Below are positions 1 to 9,756 of a stretch of DNA of 64,000 bases, piece by piece. The stretch is from Enterococcus sp. MMGLQ5-1. GTDB taxonomy: Bacteria; Bacillota; Bacilli; Lactobacillales; Streptococcaceae. Within the stretch, counting starts at the first letter, position 1. Every line of letters begins with the position of its first letter. The notes beneath the pieces were generated by a model. That model searched no databases. It saw nothing but the letters and a program-made list of their open reading frames with translations, and was not told the DNA's origin. Location: the NCBI RefSeq assembly GCF_013155265.1, contig NZ_JABJXU010000001.1:310001-374000 (forward strand), in the 5' to 3' direction. The position numbers and the translations under genes were made by a program.

Positions 1-1
1 G

Positions 2-511
2 AAGGTTTATGACGAAGAAAAGGCAAAATTAATTGCTGAAGGTGTTACTGTTGCTGACGATATTCAAGTCGGTATTATGATTGAAATTCCGGCTGCGGCT
101 GTTTTAGCAGATCAATTTGCTAAAGAGGTGGATTTCTTCTCAATTGGTACAAATGACTTGATTCAATATACAATGGCTGCTGACCGGATGAATGAACAAG
201 TATCTTACCTCTATCAGCCATACAACCCATCTATTTTGCGTTTAATTAAAAACGTGATTGATTCTGCTCATAAAGAAGGTAAATGGGCTGGTATGTGTGG
301 TGAAATGGCTGGTGATCAAACGGCTGTGCCATTATTAGTCGGTATGGGCTTAGATGAATTTTCAATGAGTGCGACTTCAATTTTGAAGACTCGTAGTTTA
401 ATGAAGCGTTTAGACACATCTAAGATGAAAGAGCTAGCTGATAAGGCATTGACTGAATGTGCAACGCTTGAAGAGGTTGTTGCTTTAGTTGATCAATATG
501 TTGGTGAATAA
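2..511 (+). CDS. ptsI: Phosphoenolpyruvate-protein phosphotransferase (PTS enzyme I), C-terminal part
   Basis: Partial gene: the reading frame is open from the left edge and only the last ~169 residues are present. Enzyme I takes phosphate from PEP and passes it to HPr, the first step of all PTS sugar uptake, in the cytoplasm. The segment is the PEP-binding TIM-barrel domain. Visible motifs are IMIEIPAA, the [18 protein letters not shown] stretch and the MCGEMAGD motif that carries the catalytic cysteine. The protein ends at the expected distance after this motif. ptsH would be expected upstream, outside the window. A hairpin terminator follows the stop. This enzyme would supply phosphate to the levDEFG transporter found further along. 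Identification is secure; the start is unseen. Confidence 0.97.
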   Translation, partial: KVYDEEKAKLIAEGVTVADDIQVGIMIEIPAAAVLADQFAKEVDFFSIGTNDLIQYTMAADRMNEQVSYLYQPYNPSILRLIKNVIDSAHKEGKWAGMCGEMAGDQTAVPLLVGMGLDEFSMSATSILKTRSLMKRLDTSKMKELADKALTECATLEEVVALVDQYVGE

Positions 512-526
512 ATAATTTACAATTAG

Positions 527-573
527 CAATGAGTGCTTGTCTTTAGATGAGTACTCATTGTTTTTTGTTTTTT
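527..573 (+). terminator. Intrinsic terminator of ptsI
   Basis: The arms CAATGAGT (527-534) and ACTCATTG (553-560) are perfectly complementary and are followed by a T-rich run (561-573). It lies 16 bases after the ptsI stop. Confidence 0.85.
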
Positions 574-751
574 AAACATCTACCCTTAATCCTTAATCGT
601 TGATCGTTAATTGTTAATTGCGCCATGATATAAGACTTCACAGGCTAGAAAGGTGCGCTATAAGCTGATAAATAGACAGGCAAAATGCGCCTTTACTATT
701 TCTCAGACTTATGTCAACTTTCCTAAACGAGCCTACTTAAGCCCCTTTTTT

Positions 752-1095
752 GAATTCTGGCTGCGCCAGAAGAATGCTTACACATTCGTTTACTCTGTAA
801 ACCTCAAACCATGTCGTAAAAACACACGCTCCAAGAAAAGGCGTTGAGGTTGATCAGCTGGATTAGCTGGAAGGCAAGTCCAGACGTCTTAGTACTTTAG
901 TGCATAGAAGTCGTGGATGCGAATCGTAATTTATCTTTGCGATGCTAATCGCTTAGAGAAATAAGATGTAGCCTTTCTCTAAAGCACTCGCACTGAGCTG
1001 TGGCTTTGGCCCAGTGATTGCGAAGCGTGCTTGATGTCTAAAAATGATTTAGCAAATCATTTTTAGACCGATTCCGCTTAGTGTTTTTGTTAATT
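752..1095 (-). repeat. Mosaic intergenic repeat, copy A (inverted partner of copy B)
   Basis: The reverse complement of 752-1095 aligns with 3287-3790, by eye about 90% identical over the outer ~245 bases. It includes a hairpin with 15-base arms, GTCTAAAAATGATTT and AAATCATTTTTAGAC (1037-1069). Copy A lacks ~170 bases that copy B has in the middle. It fills most of the 660-base gap between ptsI and dnaB. Upstream of it (583-620) are short TTAATTG-like A/T repeats. No convincing gene is inside; a 64-codon open frame here is repeat sequence. Confidence 0.85.
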
Positions 1096-1110
1096 GTTAA
1101 TTGTTCCCTG

Positions 1111-1139
1111 TTCATTGTTAATTGGATAAATGCTATAAT
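1111..1139 (+). promoter_or_regulatory. Promoter of dnaB-rsmG
   Basis: An extended -10 (TGC then TATAAT at 1134-1139) sits 17 bases after a weak -35 TTCATT (1111-1116). It lies just outside the dnaB-side end of repeat copy A. Confidence 0.65.
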
Positions 1140-1172
1140 AAGACTATTGAATTTTGGTAGGAGGAAAAGTGA

Positions 1173-2525
1173 ATGGCAGAGGAACTTATTGAGCGTAGTA
1201 TGCCCAGTGATCTTGAAGCAGAGATTGCAACGCTAGGCTCGATCATCTTAGATTCGGAGCGAATGATAGAAGTCAGGGAATTTGTTTCAACGGATGATTT
1301 TTATAAATACAGTCACCGAATCATTTTTCAAGCGATGATGGATTTGTCGGATCGAAGAGAGCCTGTTGAAGCCATTACCTTAATTAATCAACTTAAGCAA
1401 AGTGGTCAATTAGAAGAAATTGGTGGTGTGTCGGCGGTTACTGATTTAGTAGCAACCCTGCCAGGGACGGCTGCCAATGCAGTTTATTATGCAAAGATTG
1501 TTGAGGAGAAAAGCCTTTCAAGAAAATTAATTCGTGCGCTTACTGAAACGACAACCAAGGTCTATGATGGTGAGGGGAAGATTGATGATTTAATTAGTGA
1601 TACAGAGGCCAAGCTTTTATCCATCAATGATAAGCGTAATGGTGCTGGTTTTCGAGCAATTAGCGATATTTTAAACTTGAATTTTGATGAAATTGAACGG
1701 CTTTCAAGGCAGAATGATACGATAACTGGTATTGCAACTGGTTATCGTGATTTGGATAAAATGACAACAGGCTTGCATGAGGAGGAATTAATTATTTTGG
1801 CGGCACGACCTGCTGTTGGTAAAACGGCCTTTGCCTTAAATATTGCCCAAAATATTGCAACAAAGCAGGATAGAACGGTAGCCATTTTTTCACTTGAAAT
1901 GGGTGCGGAATCATTGGTAAATCGGATGATTGCCGCTGAGGGTAGTATCGACGCCTATGCGTTACGTACAGGCTCCTTGACCGAAGAGCAATGGCAGAGC
2001 TTAACGGTGGCTATGGGTACCTTATCAAGAGCGAGTATCTATATTGATGATACGCCCGGGATAAAAATTACCGAAATTCGCTCAAAGGCGCATAAATTAG
2101 CCCAGCAAACGGGCAATTTAGGCTTGATTTTGATTGACTACCTACAGCTGATTTCTGGTACGGGACGCGAAAACCGACAGCAAGAGGTTTCCGAAATTTC
2201 GCGTCAATTGAAAATTTTGGCAAAGGAGTTAAAGGTACCAGTGATGGCTTTATCGCAGCTTTCTCGTGGAGTAGAGCAGCGTCAAGATAAGCGCCCGGTT
2301 TTATCTGATATCCGTGAATCAGGTTCAATTGAGCAGGATGCAGATATTGTCGCCTTTTTATATCGTGAAGATTATTATCGAGGCGAGGATGGTGAGGAAC
2401 CGATACCGAATGACACAGTTGAAGTCATTATTGAAAAAAACCGAAGCGGTTCACGGGGCACGGTAGAATTATTATTCAAAAAGGAATTTAATAAGTTTAC
2501 CAATATTTCTAAGCGTGAAGCGTAA
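1173..2525 (+). CDS. dnaB: Replicative DNA helicase DnaB
   Basis: Hexameric 5'-3' helicase that unwinds DNA at the replication fork (called DnaC in Bacillus subtilis). 450 residues is the normal length. The N-terminal primase-interacting domain (about 8-110) begins PSDLEAEIATLGSIIL. A linker leads to the RecA-like ATPase with Walker A RPAVGKT (about 213), the SLEMGAESLVNRM motif, Walker B LILIDYLQLI and the C-terminal SGSIEQDADIVAFLYR. No intein interrupts it. The ATG at 1173 follows AGGAGG (1159-1164). It is followed after 24 bases by rsmG and is probably co-transcribed with it. The pair is flanked by inverted copies of a mosaic repeat. Confidence 0.98.
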   Translation: MAEELIERSMPSDLEAEIATLGSIILDSERMIEVREFVSTDDFYKYSHRIIFQAMMDLSDRREPVEAITLINQLKQSGQLEEIGGVSAVTDLVATLPGTAANAVYYAKIVEEKSLSRKLIRALTETTTKVYDGEGKIDDLISDTEAKLLSINDKRNGAGFRAISDILNLNFDEIERLSRQNDTITGIATGYRDLDKMTTGLHEEELIILAARPAVGKTAFALNIAQNIATKQDRTVAIFSLEMGAESLVNRMIAAEGSIDAYALRTGSLTEEQWQSLTVAMGTLSRASIYIDDTPGIKITEIRSKAHKLAQQTGNLGLILIDYLQLISGTGRENRQQEVSEISRQLKILAKELKVPVMALSQLSRGVEQRQDKRPVLSDIRESGSIEQDADIVAFLYREDYYRGEDGEEPIPNDTVEVIIEKNRSGSRGTVELLFKKEFNKFTNISKREA

Positions 2526-2549
2526 AATCAATCAATTGAGTGAGGCGAG

Positions 2550-3263
2550 ATGAAACCAGAAGAATTTATTGAACAATTAAAAAAAGATGGCTTTGCTTTA
2601 AGTCAGCAGCAGCTTCAACAATTTAATGATTACTTTCATTTATTAGTTGAATGGAACCAAAAAATTAATCTAACAGCAATTGTTGAGCGAAATGAGGTAT
2701 ATTTAAAGCATTTCTATGATTCAATTGCACCTGTTAGTCACCAGCTCATTTATAATCAGCCATTGCGTTTATTGGATGTTGGCGCAGGTGCCGGCTTTCC
2801 AAGTATTCCGATAAAAATTATTTTTCCCGAAATGGAAATTCATATTTTGGATTCCTTAAATAAGCGTTTAACCTTTTTAACAAACTTGATTGAAAAATTA
2901 AACTTGAAAAAAGTCTATTTACATCATGGTCGTGCCGAGGATTTAGGTCAGGATATGAGCTATCGAGGTAGTTTTGACATCGTCACTGCACGTGCTGTGG
3001 CCAGATTGAATGTTTTAGTTGAGCTTACCTTGCCCTTTTTAAAAAAGAATGGGCAGCTAATTGCTCTTAAAGCAGCGCAATCGCCAGAAGAATTGACGGA
3101 AGCACGTCAGGCAATTGCCCTATTAGGCGGTAAGCTCAGCAAAGCAATTGATTATCAGTTACCAAATGGAGATGCTCGATTTATGCTGGTAATTGATAAG
3201 AAAAAAGAAACGCCTAAAAAATATCCAAGGCGCGCTGGTGTGCCAAATAAAAAACCTTTGTAA
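2550..3263 (+). CDS. rsmG: 16S rRNA (guanine-527-N7)-methyltransferase RsmG
   Basis: SAM-dependent enzyme that methylates N7 of G527 in 16S rRNA; loss in other bacteria gives low-level streptomycin resistance (family knowledge). 237 residues is the family length. Visible signatures are the N-terminal [17 protein letters not shown], the SAM-binding [17 protein letters not shown], the [10 protein letters not shown] motif and the basic C-terminal end [23 protein letters not shown] site precedes the ATG. It is the second gene of the dnaB operon. In many Firmicutes gidB lies near parA-parB, so its pairing with dnaB is a local arrangement. Confidence 0.97.
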   Translation: MKPEEFIEQLKKDGFALSQQQLQQFNDYFHLLVEWNQKINLTAIVERNEVYLKHFYDSIAPVSHQLIYNQPLRLLDVGAGAGFPSIPIKIIFPEMEIHILDSLNKRLTFLTNLIEKLNLKKVYLHHGRAEDLGQDMSYRGSFDIVTARAVARLNVLVELTLPFLKKNGQLIALKAAQSPEELTEARQAIALLGGKLSKAIDYQLPNGDARFMLVIDKKKETPKKYPRRAGVPNKKPL

Positions 3264-3286
3264 ACAATTAACAATTAATAATTAAT

Positions 3287-3790
3287 AAAAACACTAAGCG
3301 GAATCGGTCTAAAAATGATTTGTCAAATCATTTTTAGACATCAAGCACGCTTCGCAATCACTGTGCCAAAGCCACAGCTCAGTGCGAGTGCTTAAGAGAA
3401 AGGCTACATCGTATTTCTTTAAGCGATTTGCATCGCAAAGAGAAATTACGATTCGCATCCACGACCTCTAAGCACTAAAGTGCTAAGACGTCTGGACTTG
3501 CTTTCCAGCTTATCAACCGCAACGCCTAGTCAACACCTAAGCGGAAAATCCGCTAAGGCACGTTGCCACTAGCTTTTCCGTAAGCCACTAAAGTGGCAAC
3601 TTCAATGCCATAGCAAATTAGATAAAATATAGTTGAAATAAAACCCATTTCAGCTAAATTTTTCTAAATTTGTACGGCGCTGAACGCGGTGGAACGCCTT
3701 TTCTTGGAGCGTGTGTTTTGTGGCATGATATTGAGTTTTACAGCGTTAATGAATGCGAAGCATTCTTCTGGCGTAGGCAGAACTCAAAAC
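3287..3790 (+). repeat. Mosaic intergenic repeat, copy B
   Basis: Inverted copy of 752-1095, filling the gap between rsmG and glmU. It opens with the same hairpin, arms GTCTAAAAATGATTT and AAATCATTTTTAGAC (3307-3339). The first ~240 bases and the last ~100 bases (3691-3790) match copy A. The intervening ~170 bases (3526-3690) are absent from copy A, but 3526-3630 match the reverse complement of 11752-11851 (copy C). The element therefore looks modular. A/T heptads of the TTAATTG type abut it at 3264-3290, as they do copy A. Confidence 0.85.
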
Positions 3791-3824
3791 GTTTTGTAAT
3801 TAATAAGACTAGAGGAGAATAACT

Positions 3825-5207
3825 GTGAATCGTTATGCAATTATTTTAGCAGCGGGTAAGGGTACCCGTATGCAATCAAATTTATATAAGGTGCTTCATC
3901 ATGTCGCTGGTAAACCAATGGTTGTTCATGTTTTAGAGGCTGTTGAAAATTTAAAGCCTGAGAAGATCATTACGGTTGTCGGTCATGGTGCCAATGAGGT
4001 CAAGTCAGCACTAGGCAATCAGACTGAGTTTGTTTTACAGGCTGAGCAGCTTGGCACTGGTCATGCAGTCATTCAAGCCGAGGCCTTGTTAAAAGATTTA
4101 TCAGGTCATACCTTAGTGACGTATGGTGACACGCCACTCTTAACTGCTGAAACACTAGACTTAGCCTTTCAATTTCATCAGGATAATCAAATGAAGGCTA
4201 CCGTATTAACAGCGATTGCACCAGATCCTTTTGGTTATGGTCGAATTATCCGAGACGAAGAGCAAAATGTTGTGGCAATTATTGAGCAAAAGGATGCTAA
4301 TGCTACTGAAGCAGCGATTACTGAAATTAATACAGGTACCTATATTTTTGATAATCGTCTTTTATTTGAAGCCTTAGCACAGGTTGATACCAATAATGCA
4401 CAGGGTGAATTTTATGTTACTGATGTGATTGGTATACTCAAAGCGGCAGGTGAAAAGGTCGGTGCATATATTATGCCTGATTTTAATGAATCACTAGGTG
4501 TCAACGATCGTGTACAGCTAGCCTTTGCTGAAAAGGTGCTACGAAAGCGGATTAATGAACAGCATATGCGCAATGGTGTGACTTTAATTGATCCAGCAAC
4601 AGTCTATATCGAAAGTGATGTCAAAATTGGTCGCGATACGATTATTGAAGCAGGTGTGCGCTTAAAGGGTCAAACGGTGATTGGTGCTAATAATTTTATT
4701 TCATCAGGCACAGAAATCATTGATTCGACAACAGAGGATTCAGTTTCAATTCGCCAGTCGGTGATTGAAGAAAGCTTTATCGGTCGAGGCAGTGATGTTG
4801 GCCCATTTGCGCATTTGCGTCCAAAATCAAAGCTGCTAGAGAATGTTCATGTTGGTAATTTTTCAGAAATTAAAAATGCAACTCTAGGCAATGGGACTAA
4901 GGTTGGTCATTTAACTTATGTTGGAGATGCTACGGTTGGCAAATCAGTTAATTTTGGCGCTGGTACGATTTTAGTCAATTATGATGGTAAAAATAAATTC
5001 CAGACAGAAATTTCGGATTACGCCTTTATTGGTAGCAATTCTAATCTTGTTTCACCATTAAAAATCGGAGCAAATGCTTTAATTGCAGCTGGTTCAACAA
5101 TCACCAAGGATGTTGCTGCTGATGATTTGTCAATTGGACGTGCTAAGCAAGTCAATAAAACAGCTCGTGCTAAAGGGAAGCCACACTACCATAATTTAGA
5201 TAATTAA
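3825..5207 (+). CDS. glmU: Bifunctional UDP-N-acetylglucosamine pyrophosphorylase / glucosamine-1-phosphate N-acetyltransferase
   Basis: Makes UDP-GlcNAc for peptidoglycan and wall polymers: it acetylates glucosamine-1-phosphate and then couples it to UTP. 460 residues, the usual size. The N-terminal nucleotidyltransferase (1-230) shows LAAGKGTRMQS, the GTGHAV motif and VTYGDTPLL. The C-terminal left-handed beta-helix (about 250-440) has hexapeptide repeats and the acetyltransferase segment GPFAHLRPKSKL followed by NFSEIKNATLGNGTKVGHLTY. The start is GTG at 3825 after AGAGGAGA (3811-3818). It follows repeat copy B; I see no clear promoter between them. Confidence 0.98.
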   Translation: MNRYAIILAAGKGTRMQSNLYKVLHHVAGKPMVVHVLEAVENLKPEKIITVVGHGANEVKSALGNQTEFVLQAEQLGTGHAVIQAEALLKDLSGHTLVTYGDTPLLTAETLDLAFQFHQDNQMKATVLTAIAPDPFGYGRIIRDEEQNVVAIIEQKDANATEAAITEINTGTYIFDNRLLFEALAQVDTNNAQGEFYVTDVIGILKAAGEKVGAYIMPDFNESLGVNDRVQLAFAEKVLRKRINEQHMRNGVTLIDPATVYIESDVKIGRDTIIEAGVRLKGQTVIGANNFISSGTEIIDSTTEDSVSIRQSVIEESFIGRGSDVGPFAHLRPKSKLLENVHVGNFSEIKNATLGNGTKVGHLTYVGDATVGKSVNFGAGTILVNYDGKNKFQTEISDYAFIGSNSNLVSPLKIGANALIAAGSTITKDVAADDLSIGRAKQVNKTARAKGKPHYHNLDN

Positions 5208-5258
5208 TTTAAATAATTATTAATAACCTTTATGATATATAAAAGAAAGGAGGCATTG

Positions 5259-6254
5259 ATGTTAATTCTTGCTTCAAGCTCACCAAGACGTCAAAAATTA
5301 TTGAGAAGAATTACAAAAGATTTTGAAATATTGCCGGCAGATATTGATGAAGCAGCTCGAAATGGGGAATCACCTAGAGATTATGTTCAACGGATGAGTG
5401 TTGAAAAGGCAGCCGTAATTCAACAAAAACGACCAATCGATATTGTGATTGCCGCCGATACGATTGTGGCGACAAAAACAGAGATTCTAGGTAAACCGGC
5501 TAATCGTCAGGCTGCCAAAAGAATGCTAAGTCAGTATAGTGAGTCATCACATTATGTGCTGACTGGCGTCACGCTTCAATTTAAAAAGCAAATTAAAACC
5601 TTTGTGGTTGGGGCAAAGGTACATTTTTATCCAATGTCTGAGCAAGAAATTGAGCATTATTTGGATACGAATGAGTGGCAGGATAAGGCAGGTGCTTATG
5701 CCATTCAGGGTGCGGCTTCATTATTTATTAAGGGCATTGAGGGGGACTATTTAACGATTGTGGGCTTTCCAATTGCCAAAATTTATCATGAGCTGCCACC
5801 GTTTTTTGAGGCAGAAAGTCAGTATCAAGCAAGCTTAGATAAAAAAGCAGCCGAACAATTAGAACCGACTGCTTATCAGGTGACGAGGCAAGCTGCAACA
5901 GAGCGCCCGTTTAGTGGGAAATACGACCAATTTAATGACGAGGGCATCTATGTTGATCCTTTGTCTGGCGAGGTTTTATTTTCTTCAACGGATAAATTCG
6001 ATGCAGGCTGCGGTTGGCCAGCATTTGCCAAACCAGTTAGCGATTTAAGAGAGCTAACGGATAGCTCTCACCAAATGGTGCGAACAGAGGTTAAAAGCTT
6101 ATCAAGTGATGCGCATCTCGGTCATGTTTTTGATGATGGTCCAAAAGCATTGGGTGGATTAAGATATTGTATTAATTCGGCAGCCTTAAAATTTATTCCT
6201 AAAGACGAAATGGAGGACAAAGGCTATGGCAAGTATCTCAGCCTTTTTAATTAA
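5259..6254 (+). CDS. Fusion protein: Maf nucleoside triphosphate pyrophosphatase + peptide-methionine (R)-S-oxide reductase MsrB
   Basis: One open frame of 331 residues holds two complete domains. Residues 1 to about 183 are Maf (house-cleaning pyrophosphatase for dTTP/UTP and modified nucleotides): [34 protein letters not shown] and the [13 protein letters not shown] end. After a short linker, residues about 195-331 are MsrB, which reduces methionine-R-sulfoxide. They show [22 protein letters not shown] and [11 protein letters not shown] with the catalytic cysteine near 304. The usual structural-zinc CxxC pair is missing (the stretch reads [13 protein letters not shown]), so this is a zinc-free MsrB. 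The start is ATG 5259 with GAAAGGAGG at 5245-5253; an in-frame ATG 27 bases upstream has no such site. ruvA begins 2 bases after the stop. Confidence 0.92.
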   Translation: MLILASSSPRRQKLLRRITKDFEILPADIDEAARNGESPRDYVQRMSVEKAAVIQQKRPIDIVIAADTIVATKTEILGKPANRQAAKRMLSQYSESSHYVLTGVTLQFKKQIKTFVVGAKVHFYPMSEQEIEHYLDTNEWQDKAGAYAIQGAASLFIKGIEGDYLTIVGFPIAKIYHELPPFFEAESQYQASLDKKAAEQLEPTAYQVTRQAATERPFSGKYDQFNDEGIYVDPLSGEVLFSSTDKFDAGCGWPAFAKPVSDLRELTDSSHQMVRTEVKSLSSDAHLGHVFDDGPKALGGLRYCINSAALKFIPKDEMEDKGYGKYLSLFN

Positions 6255-6256
6255 TT

Positions 6257-6841
6257 ATGTATGACTATTTTATTGGAAAGATTACAGAAATTACCCCTTA
6301 TTACATTGTCGTTGAAGTGAATCAGATTGGTTATTTAGTCCAAGTTGCCAATCCGTATGCTTTTTCAAGTCGGTTAAATACTGAAGCTAAAATCTTTATC
6401 CATCAGGTTGTCAGAGAGGACAATGAGAGCTTATTTGGCTTTAAGTCAATGGCGGATAAGGCATTATTTCTTAAATTAATTGCGGTAACAGGCATTGGTC
6501 CAAAGTCGGCCTTAGCCATTTTAGCGGCTGAGGACAATGATGGCTTGCTTTTTGCAATTCAAAATAACGATATTAAGTATTTAATGAAATTTCCGGGTGT
6601 TGGGAAAAAAACGGCTGGTCAGTTAGTGGTAGACCTGCAGGATAAGCTAAAGGCATATCAAATGACAACTGCTGCTAAGACGCCAATTGCTAACAGCCGA
6701 TTGGATGAGGCGATTGAGGCATTGATGGCACTTGGGTATAAGCAAAGAGAGATTGAAAGAGTAAAAAAAGGGCTAGAAGCTATGCAGCTGGATTCAACGG
6801 ATGCCTATATTTCAAGCGCACTAAAATTATTGATTAAATAG
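6257..6841 (+). CDS. ruvA: Holliday junction branch migration protein RuvA
   Basis: Tetrameric DNA-binding subunit that holds Holliday junctions for RuvB. 194 residues, normal length. The OB-fold starts [21 protein letters not shown]. Two helix-hairpin-helix motifs are visible ([16 protein letters not shown] and [19 protein letters not shown]), and the C-terminal RuvB-binding domain includes [16 protein letters not shown]. The start has no good ribosome site and lies 2 bases after the preceding stop, so translation is probably coupled to the maf-msrB gene. ruvB follows at once. Confidence 0.97.
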   Translation: MYDYFIGKITEITPYYIVVEVNQIGYLVQVANPYAFSSRLNTEAKIFIHQVVREDNESLFGFKSMADKALFLKLIAVTGIGPKSALAILAAEDNDGLLFAIQNNDIKYLMKFPGVGKKTAGQLVVDLQDKLKAYQMTTAAKTPIANSRLDEAIEALMALGYKQREIERVKKGLEAMQLDSTDAYISSALKLLIK

Positions 6842-6852
6842 AGGTGTTAGCA

Positions 6853-7866
6853 ATGGATGACGAAGGAAGAATTATGGATGGCGATGCCAAGAATGAAGAT
6901 ATTTTTGAAAAGAGCTTACGTCCTCAGCTATTAAGTCAATATATTGGTCAAGATAAGGTTAAAGAGCAATTGGATGTTTTCATCCAAGCTGCTAAGGCAC
7001 GTGAGGAGGCAATGGATCATGTGTTGCTATTTGGACCTCCTGGGCTTGGTAAAACAACGATGGCTTTTGTCATCGCCAATGAGCTCGGTGTTAACCTGAA
7101 ACAAACCTCCGGACCTGCGATTTCAAAGCCGGGTGATTTGGTGGCAATTTTAAATGAGCTTGAGCCAGGTGATGTCTTATTTATTGATGAAATCCACCGA
7201 TTACCACGCGAAGCGGAAGAATTACTTTATTCGGCGATGGAGGATTTTTATATTGATATCATGATTGGTCAAGGTGATACGGTCAGACCTGTGCATTTTC
7301 CATTACCACCTTTCACCATGGTTGGTGCAACAACGAGAGCTGGGATGTTAAGTGAGCCGTTACGCGCACGCTTTGGAATTATTGAGCACATGGAATACTA
7401 TGAAATCTCTGACCTTGAAGAGATTGTAAAACGAACAGCATCTATTTTTGAGATTGAAATTTTAGAGGATGGTGCACACGAAATCGCACGCCGTAGTCGT
7501 GGTACACCGCGAATTGCCAATCGATTATTAAAAAGAGTTCGTGATTTTGCACAAATTAAGTTTGATGGCGTGATTAATCAAGAGGTTACTGATTCAGCGT
7601 TATTGATTTTAGGAGTTGACCATGCGGGTTTAGATTATGTTGACCAAAAATTATTAAAAACATTGATTGATTTATATCATGGTGGCCCAGTTGGTTTAGG
7701 TACACTTTCAGTCAATATTTCAGAAGATCAGGAAACGGTTGAGGATATGTACGAACCTTTCTTAATTCAACAAGGCTTTATGATGCGGACACGTCAAGGT
7801 CGTATTGCAACGGAAAAGGCATATTTACATTTTGGTTATGAGCCAAATCAGATTTTTGAGGTGTAG
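6853..7866 (+). CDS. ruvB: Holliday junction branch migration ATPase RuvB
   Basis: Hexameric AAA+ motor that drives branch migration with RuvA. 337 residues. It shows [19 protein letters not shown], Walker [11 protein letters not shown] (about 59-68), Walker [10 protein letters not shown], the sensor segment [10 protein letters not shown] and arginine finger region SEPLRARFG, and the C-terminal winged helix ending in LHFGYEP. ATG 6853 is chosen because AGAGGTG (6840-6846) lies 6 bases before it. A GTG at 6844 is part of that site. It is third in the maf-msrB/ruvA/ruvB/phosphatase operon. As in many lactobacilli and streptococci, ruvC is absent from the cluster. Confidence 0.97.
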   Translation: MDDEGRIMDGDAKNEDIFEKSLRPQLLSQYIGQDKVKEQLDVFIQAAKAREEAMDHVLLFGPPGLGKTTMAFVIANELGVNLKQTSGPAISKPGDLVAILNELEPGDVLFIDEIHRLPREAEELLYSAMEDFYIDIMIGQGDTVRPVHFPLPPFTMVGATTRAGMLSEPLRARFGIIEHMEYYEISDLEEIVKRTASIFEIEILEDGAHEIARRSRGTPRIANRLLKRVRDFAQIKFDGVINQEVTDSALLILGVDHAGLDYVDQKLLKTLIDLYHGGPVGLGTLSVNISEDQETVEDMYEPFLIQQGFMMRTRQGRIATEKAYLHFGYEPNQIFEV

Positions 7867-7868
7867 TG

Positions 7869-8333
7869 ATGGTTAAAGTATTATTTATCTGCTTAGGTAA
7901 TATTTGCCGAAGCCCGATGGCTGAGTTTATTTTTCGTGATTATGTTGCGCGGCACGGTGCACAAGACGATTTTGAGATTGCCAGTGCTGCCACAAGTAAC
8001 TGGGAGCATGGTAATCCTGTGCATTCAGGCACAGTTAAAATTTTAAAGTCGCTTGGCTTGAAGACTGACAATAAGACTTCTCGGCCGGTAACCCGTAATG
8101 ATTTTTATGATTATGACTGGATTATCGGCATGGATTTGAATAATGTTACCGATTTAAAGCAAATTGCGCCTTGCGATGCCACTGCTAAAGTGGCTTCATT
8201 TTTAAGTGTTGTGCCTGAGTTGGCAAATACCGGTGTCCCTGACCCTTATTATTCTGGTAATTTTAAGCAAACCTATGAATTAGTTCAGCTTGGAACGGTT
8301 GCTTGGTTTGAAAAACTGCAGCCTGAAAATTGA
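7869..8333 (+). CDS. Low-molecular-weight protein-tyrosine phosphatase
   Basis: Cytoplasmic phosphatase of the arsenate-reductase-like fold, 154 residues. The P-loop CLGNICRSPMAEF at the N-terminus carries the catalytic cysteine and arginine. The general-acid aspartate lies in VPDPYYSGNF near the C-terminus, as expected for the family. Substrates are unknown here; relatives act on protein phosphotyrosine or, in Bacillus (YwlE), phosphoarginine. The start is ATG 7869, three bases after the ruvB stop; GAGGTG inside the end of ruvB serves as ribosome site, which implies coupling. A strong terminator ends the operon. Confidence 0.93.
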   Translation: MVKVLFICLGNICRSPMAEFIFRDYVARHGAQDDFEIASAATSNWEHGNPVHSGTVKILKSLGLKTDNKTSRPVTRNDFYDYDWIIGMDLNNVTDLKQIAPCDATAKVASFLSVVPELANTGVPDPYYSGNFKQTYELVQLGTVAWFEKLQPEN

Positions 8334-8375
8334 TAACTTTATTTTGAATTTAAAGATAGCATACATATAAATATA

Positions 8376-8408
8376 GACAAAGTGTGGCGAGTTGCACTTT
8401 GTCTTTTT
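8376..8408 (+). terminator. Intrinsic terminator of the maf-msrB/ruvAB operon
   Basis: The arms GACAAAGTG (8376-8384) and CACTTTGTC (8395-8403) are perfectly complementary and are followed by five T residues. Confidence 0.93.
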
Positions 8409-8427
8409 GAAGAGGGATGGCATGCGT

Positions 8428-8515
8428 GTGAATTCGGAATTGTTTCCCGGAAAGAATACCAAATTCACCAAGTAATGCCTGTTTTTCTGCGAATTCGGAA
8501 TTGTTTCTGCGAAAG
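8428..8515. repeat. 61-bp-period palindromic repeat, two units
   Basis: Unit one (8428-8468) is a near-perfect palindrome. The left arm GTGAATTCGGAATTGTTTCC meets the right arm CGGAAAGAATACC then AAATTCAC. Unit two starts with the same GAATTCGGAATTGTTTC at 8491, exactly 61 bases after the first (8430), but its right arm decays. Same family as 15455-15735, 39329-39366 and 48781-48870. It lies in the gap between the phosphatase and trpS. The remainder of this 309-base gap holds only the terminator and the trpS promoter. Confidence 0.85.
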
Positions 8516-8571
8516 TCCCTTATTTGTTTGATGCTTATTCTCAATTTCATTGTGCAGACTAGCGTCAGGTT

Positions 8572-8580
8572 TGCTATAAT
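8572..8580 (+). promoter_or_regulatory. Extended -10 promoter of trpS
   Basis: TGC followed by TATAAT (8575-8580). The -35 is weak (TTGTGC at 8550, 19-base spacing). No T-box leader fits between this site and the trpS start. Confidence 0.55.
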
Positions 8581-8612
8581 TAAGAAAGATTTTATCTGGG
8601 ATAACAGTATGA

Positions 8613-9659
<1,047 letters not shown>

Positions 9660-9756
9660 AAACTAAAAGGTATCAACGATTAGGTAATCCTATCAATAGA
9701 AGTAATCAGCTGGTGGATTAGTTTAATTGATTGTTGAAAAGGGAGAGGTAAGTAAT

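Noticed and set aside
653-847. 64-codon plus-strand open frame upstream of dnaB
   Set aside because: It lies partly within mosaic repeat copy A, has no ribosome site and no conserved protein features; the matching copy B does not keep the frame.
752-3790. Composite transposon carrying dnaB-rsmG
   Set aside because: No transposase or target duplication is visible and both genes are ordinary core genes; the inverted repeats are better treated as intergenic elements.
8280-8550. Two overlapping minus-strand frames of 63 and 66 codons
   Set aside because: They run through the terminator and the palindromic repeat, and lack start signals.
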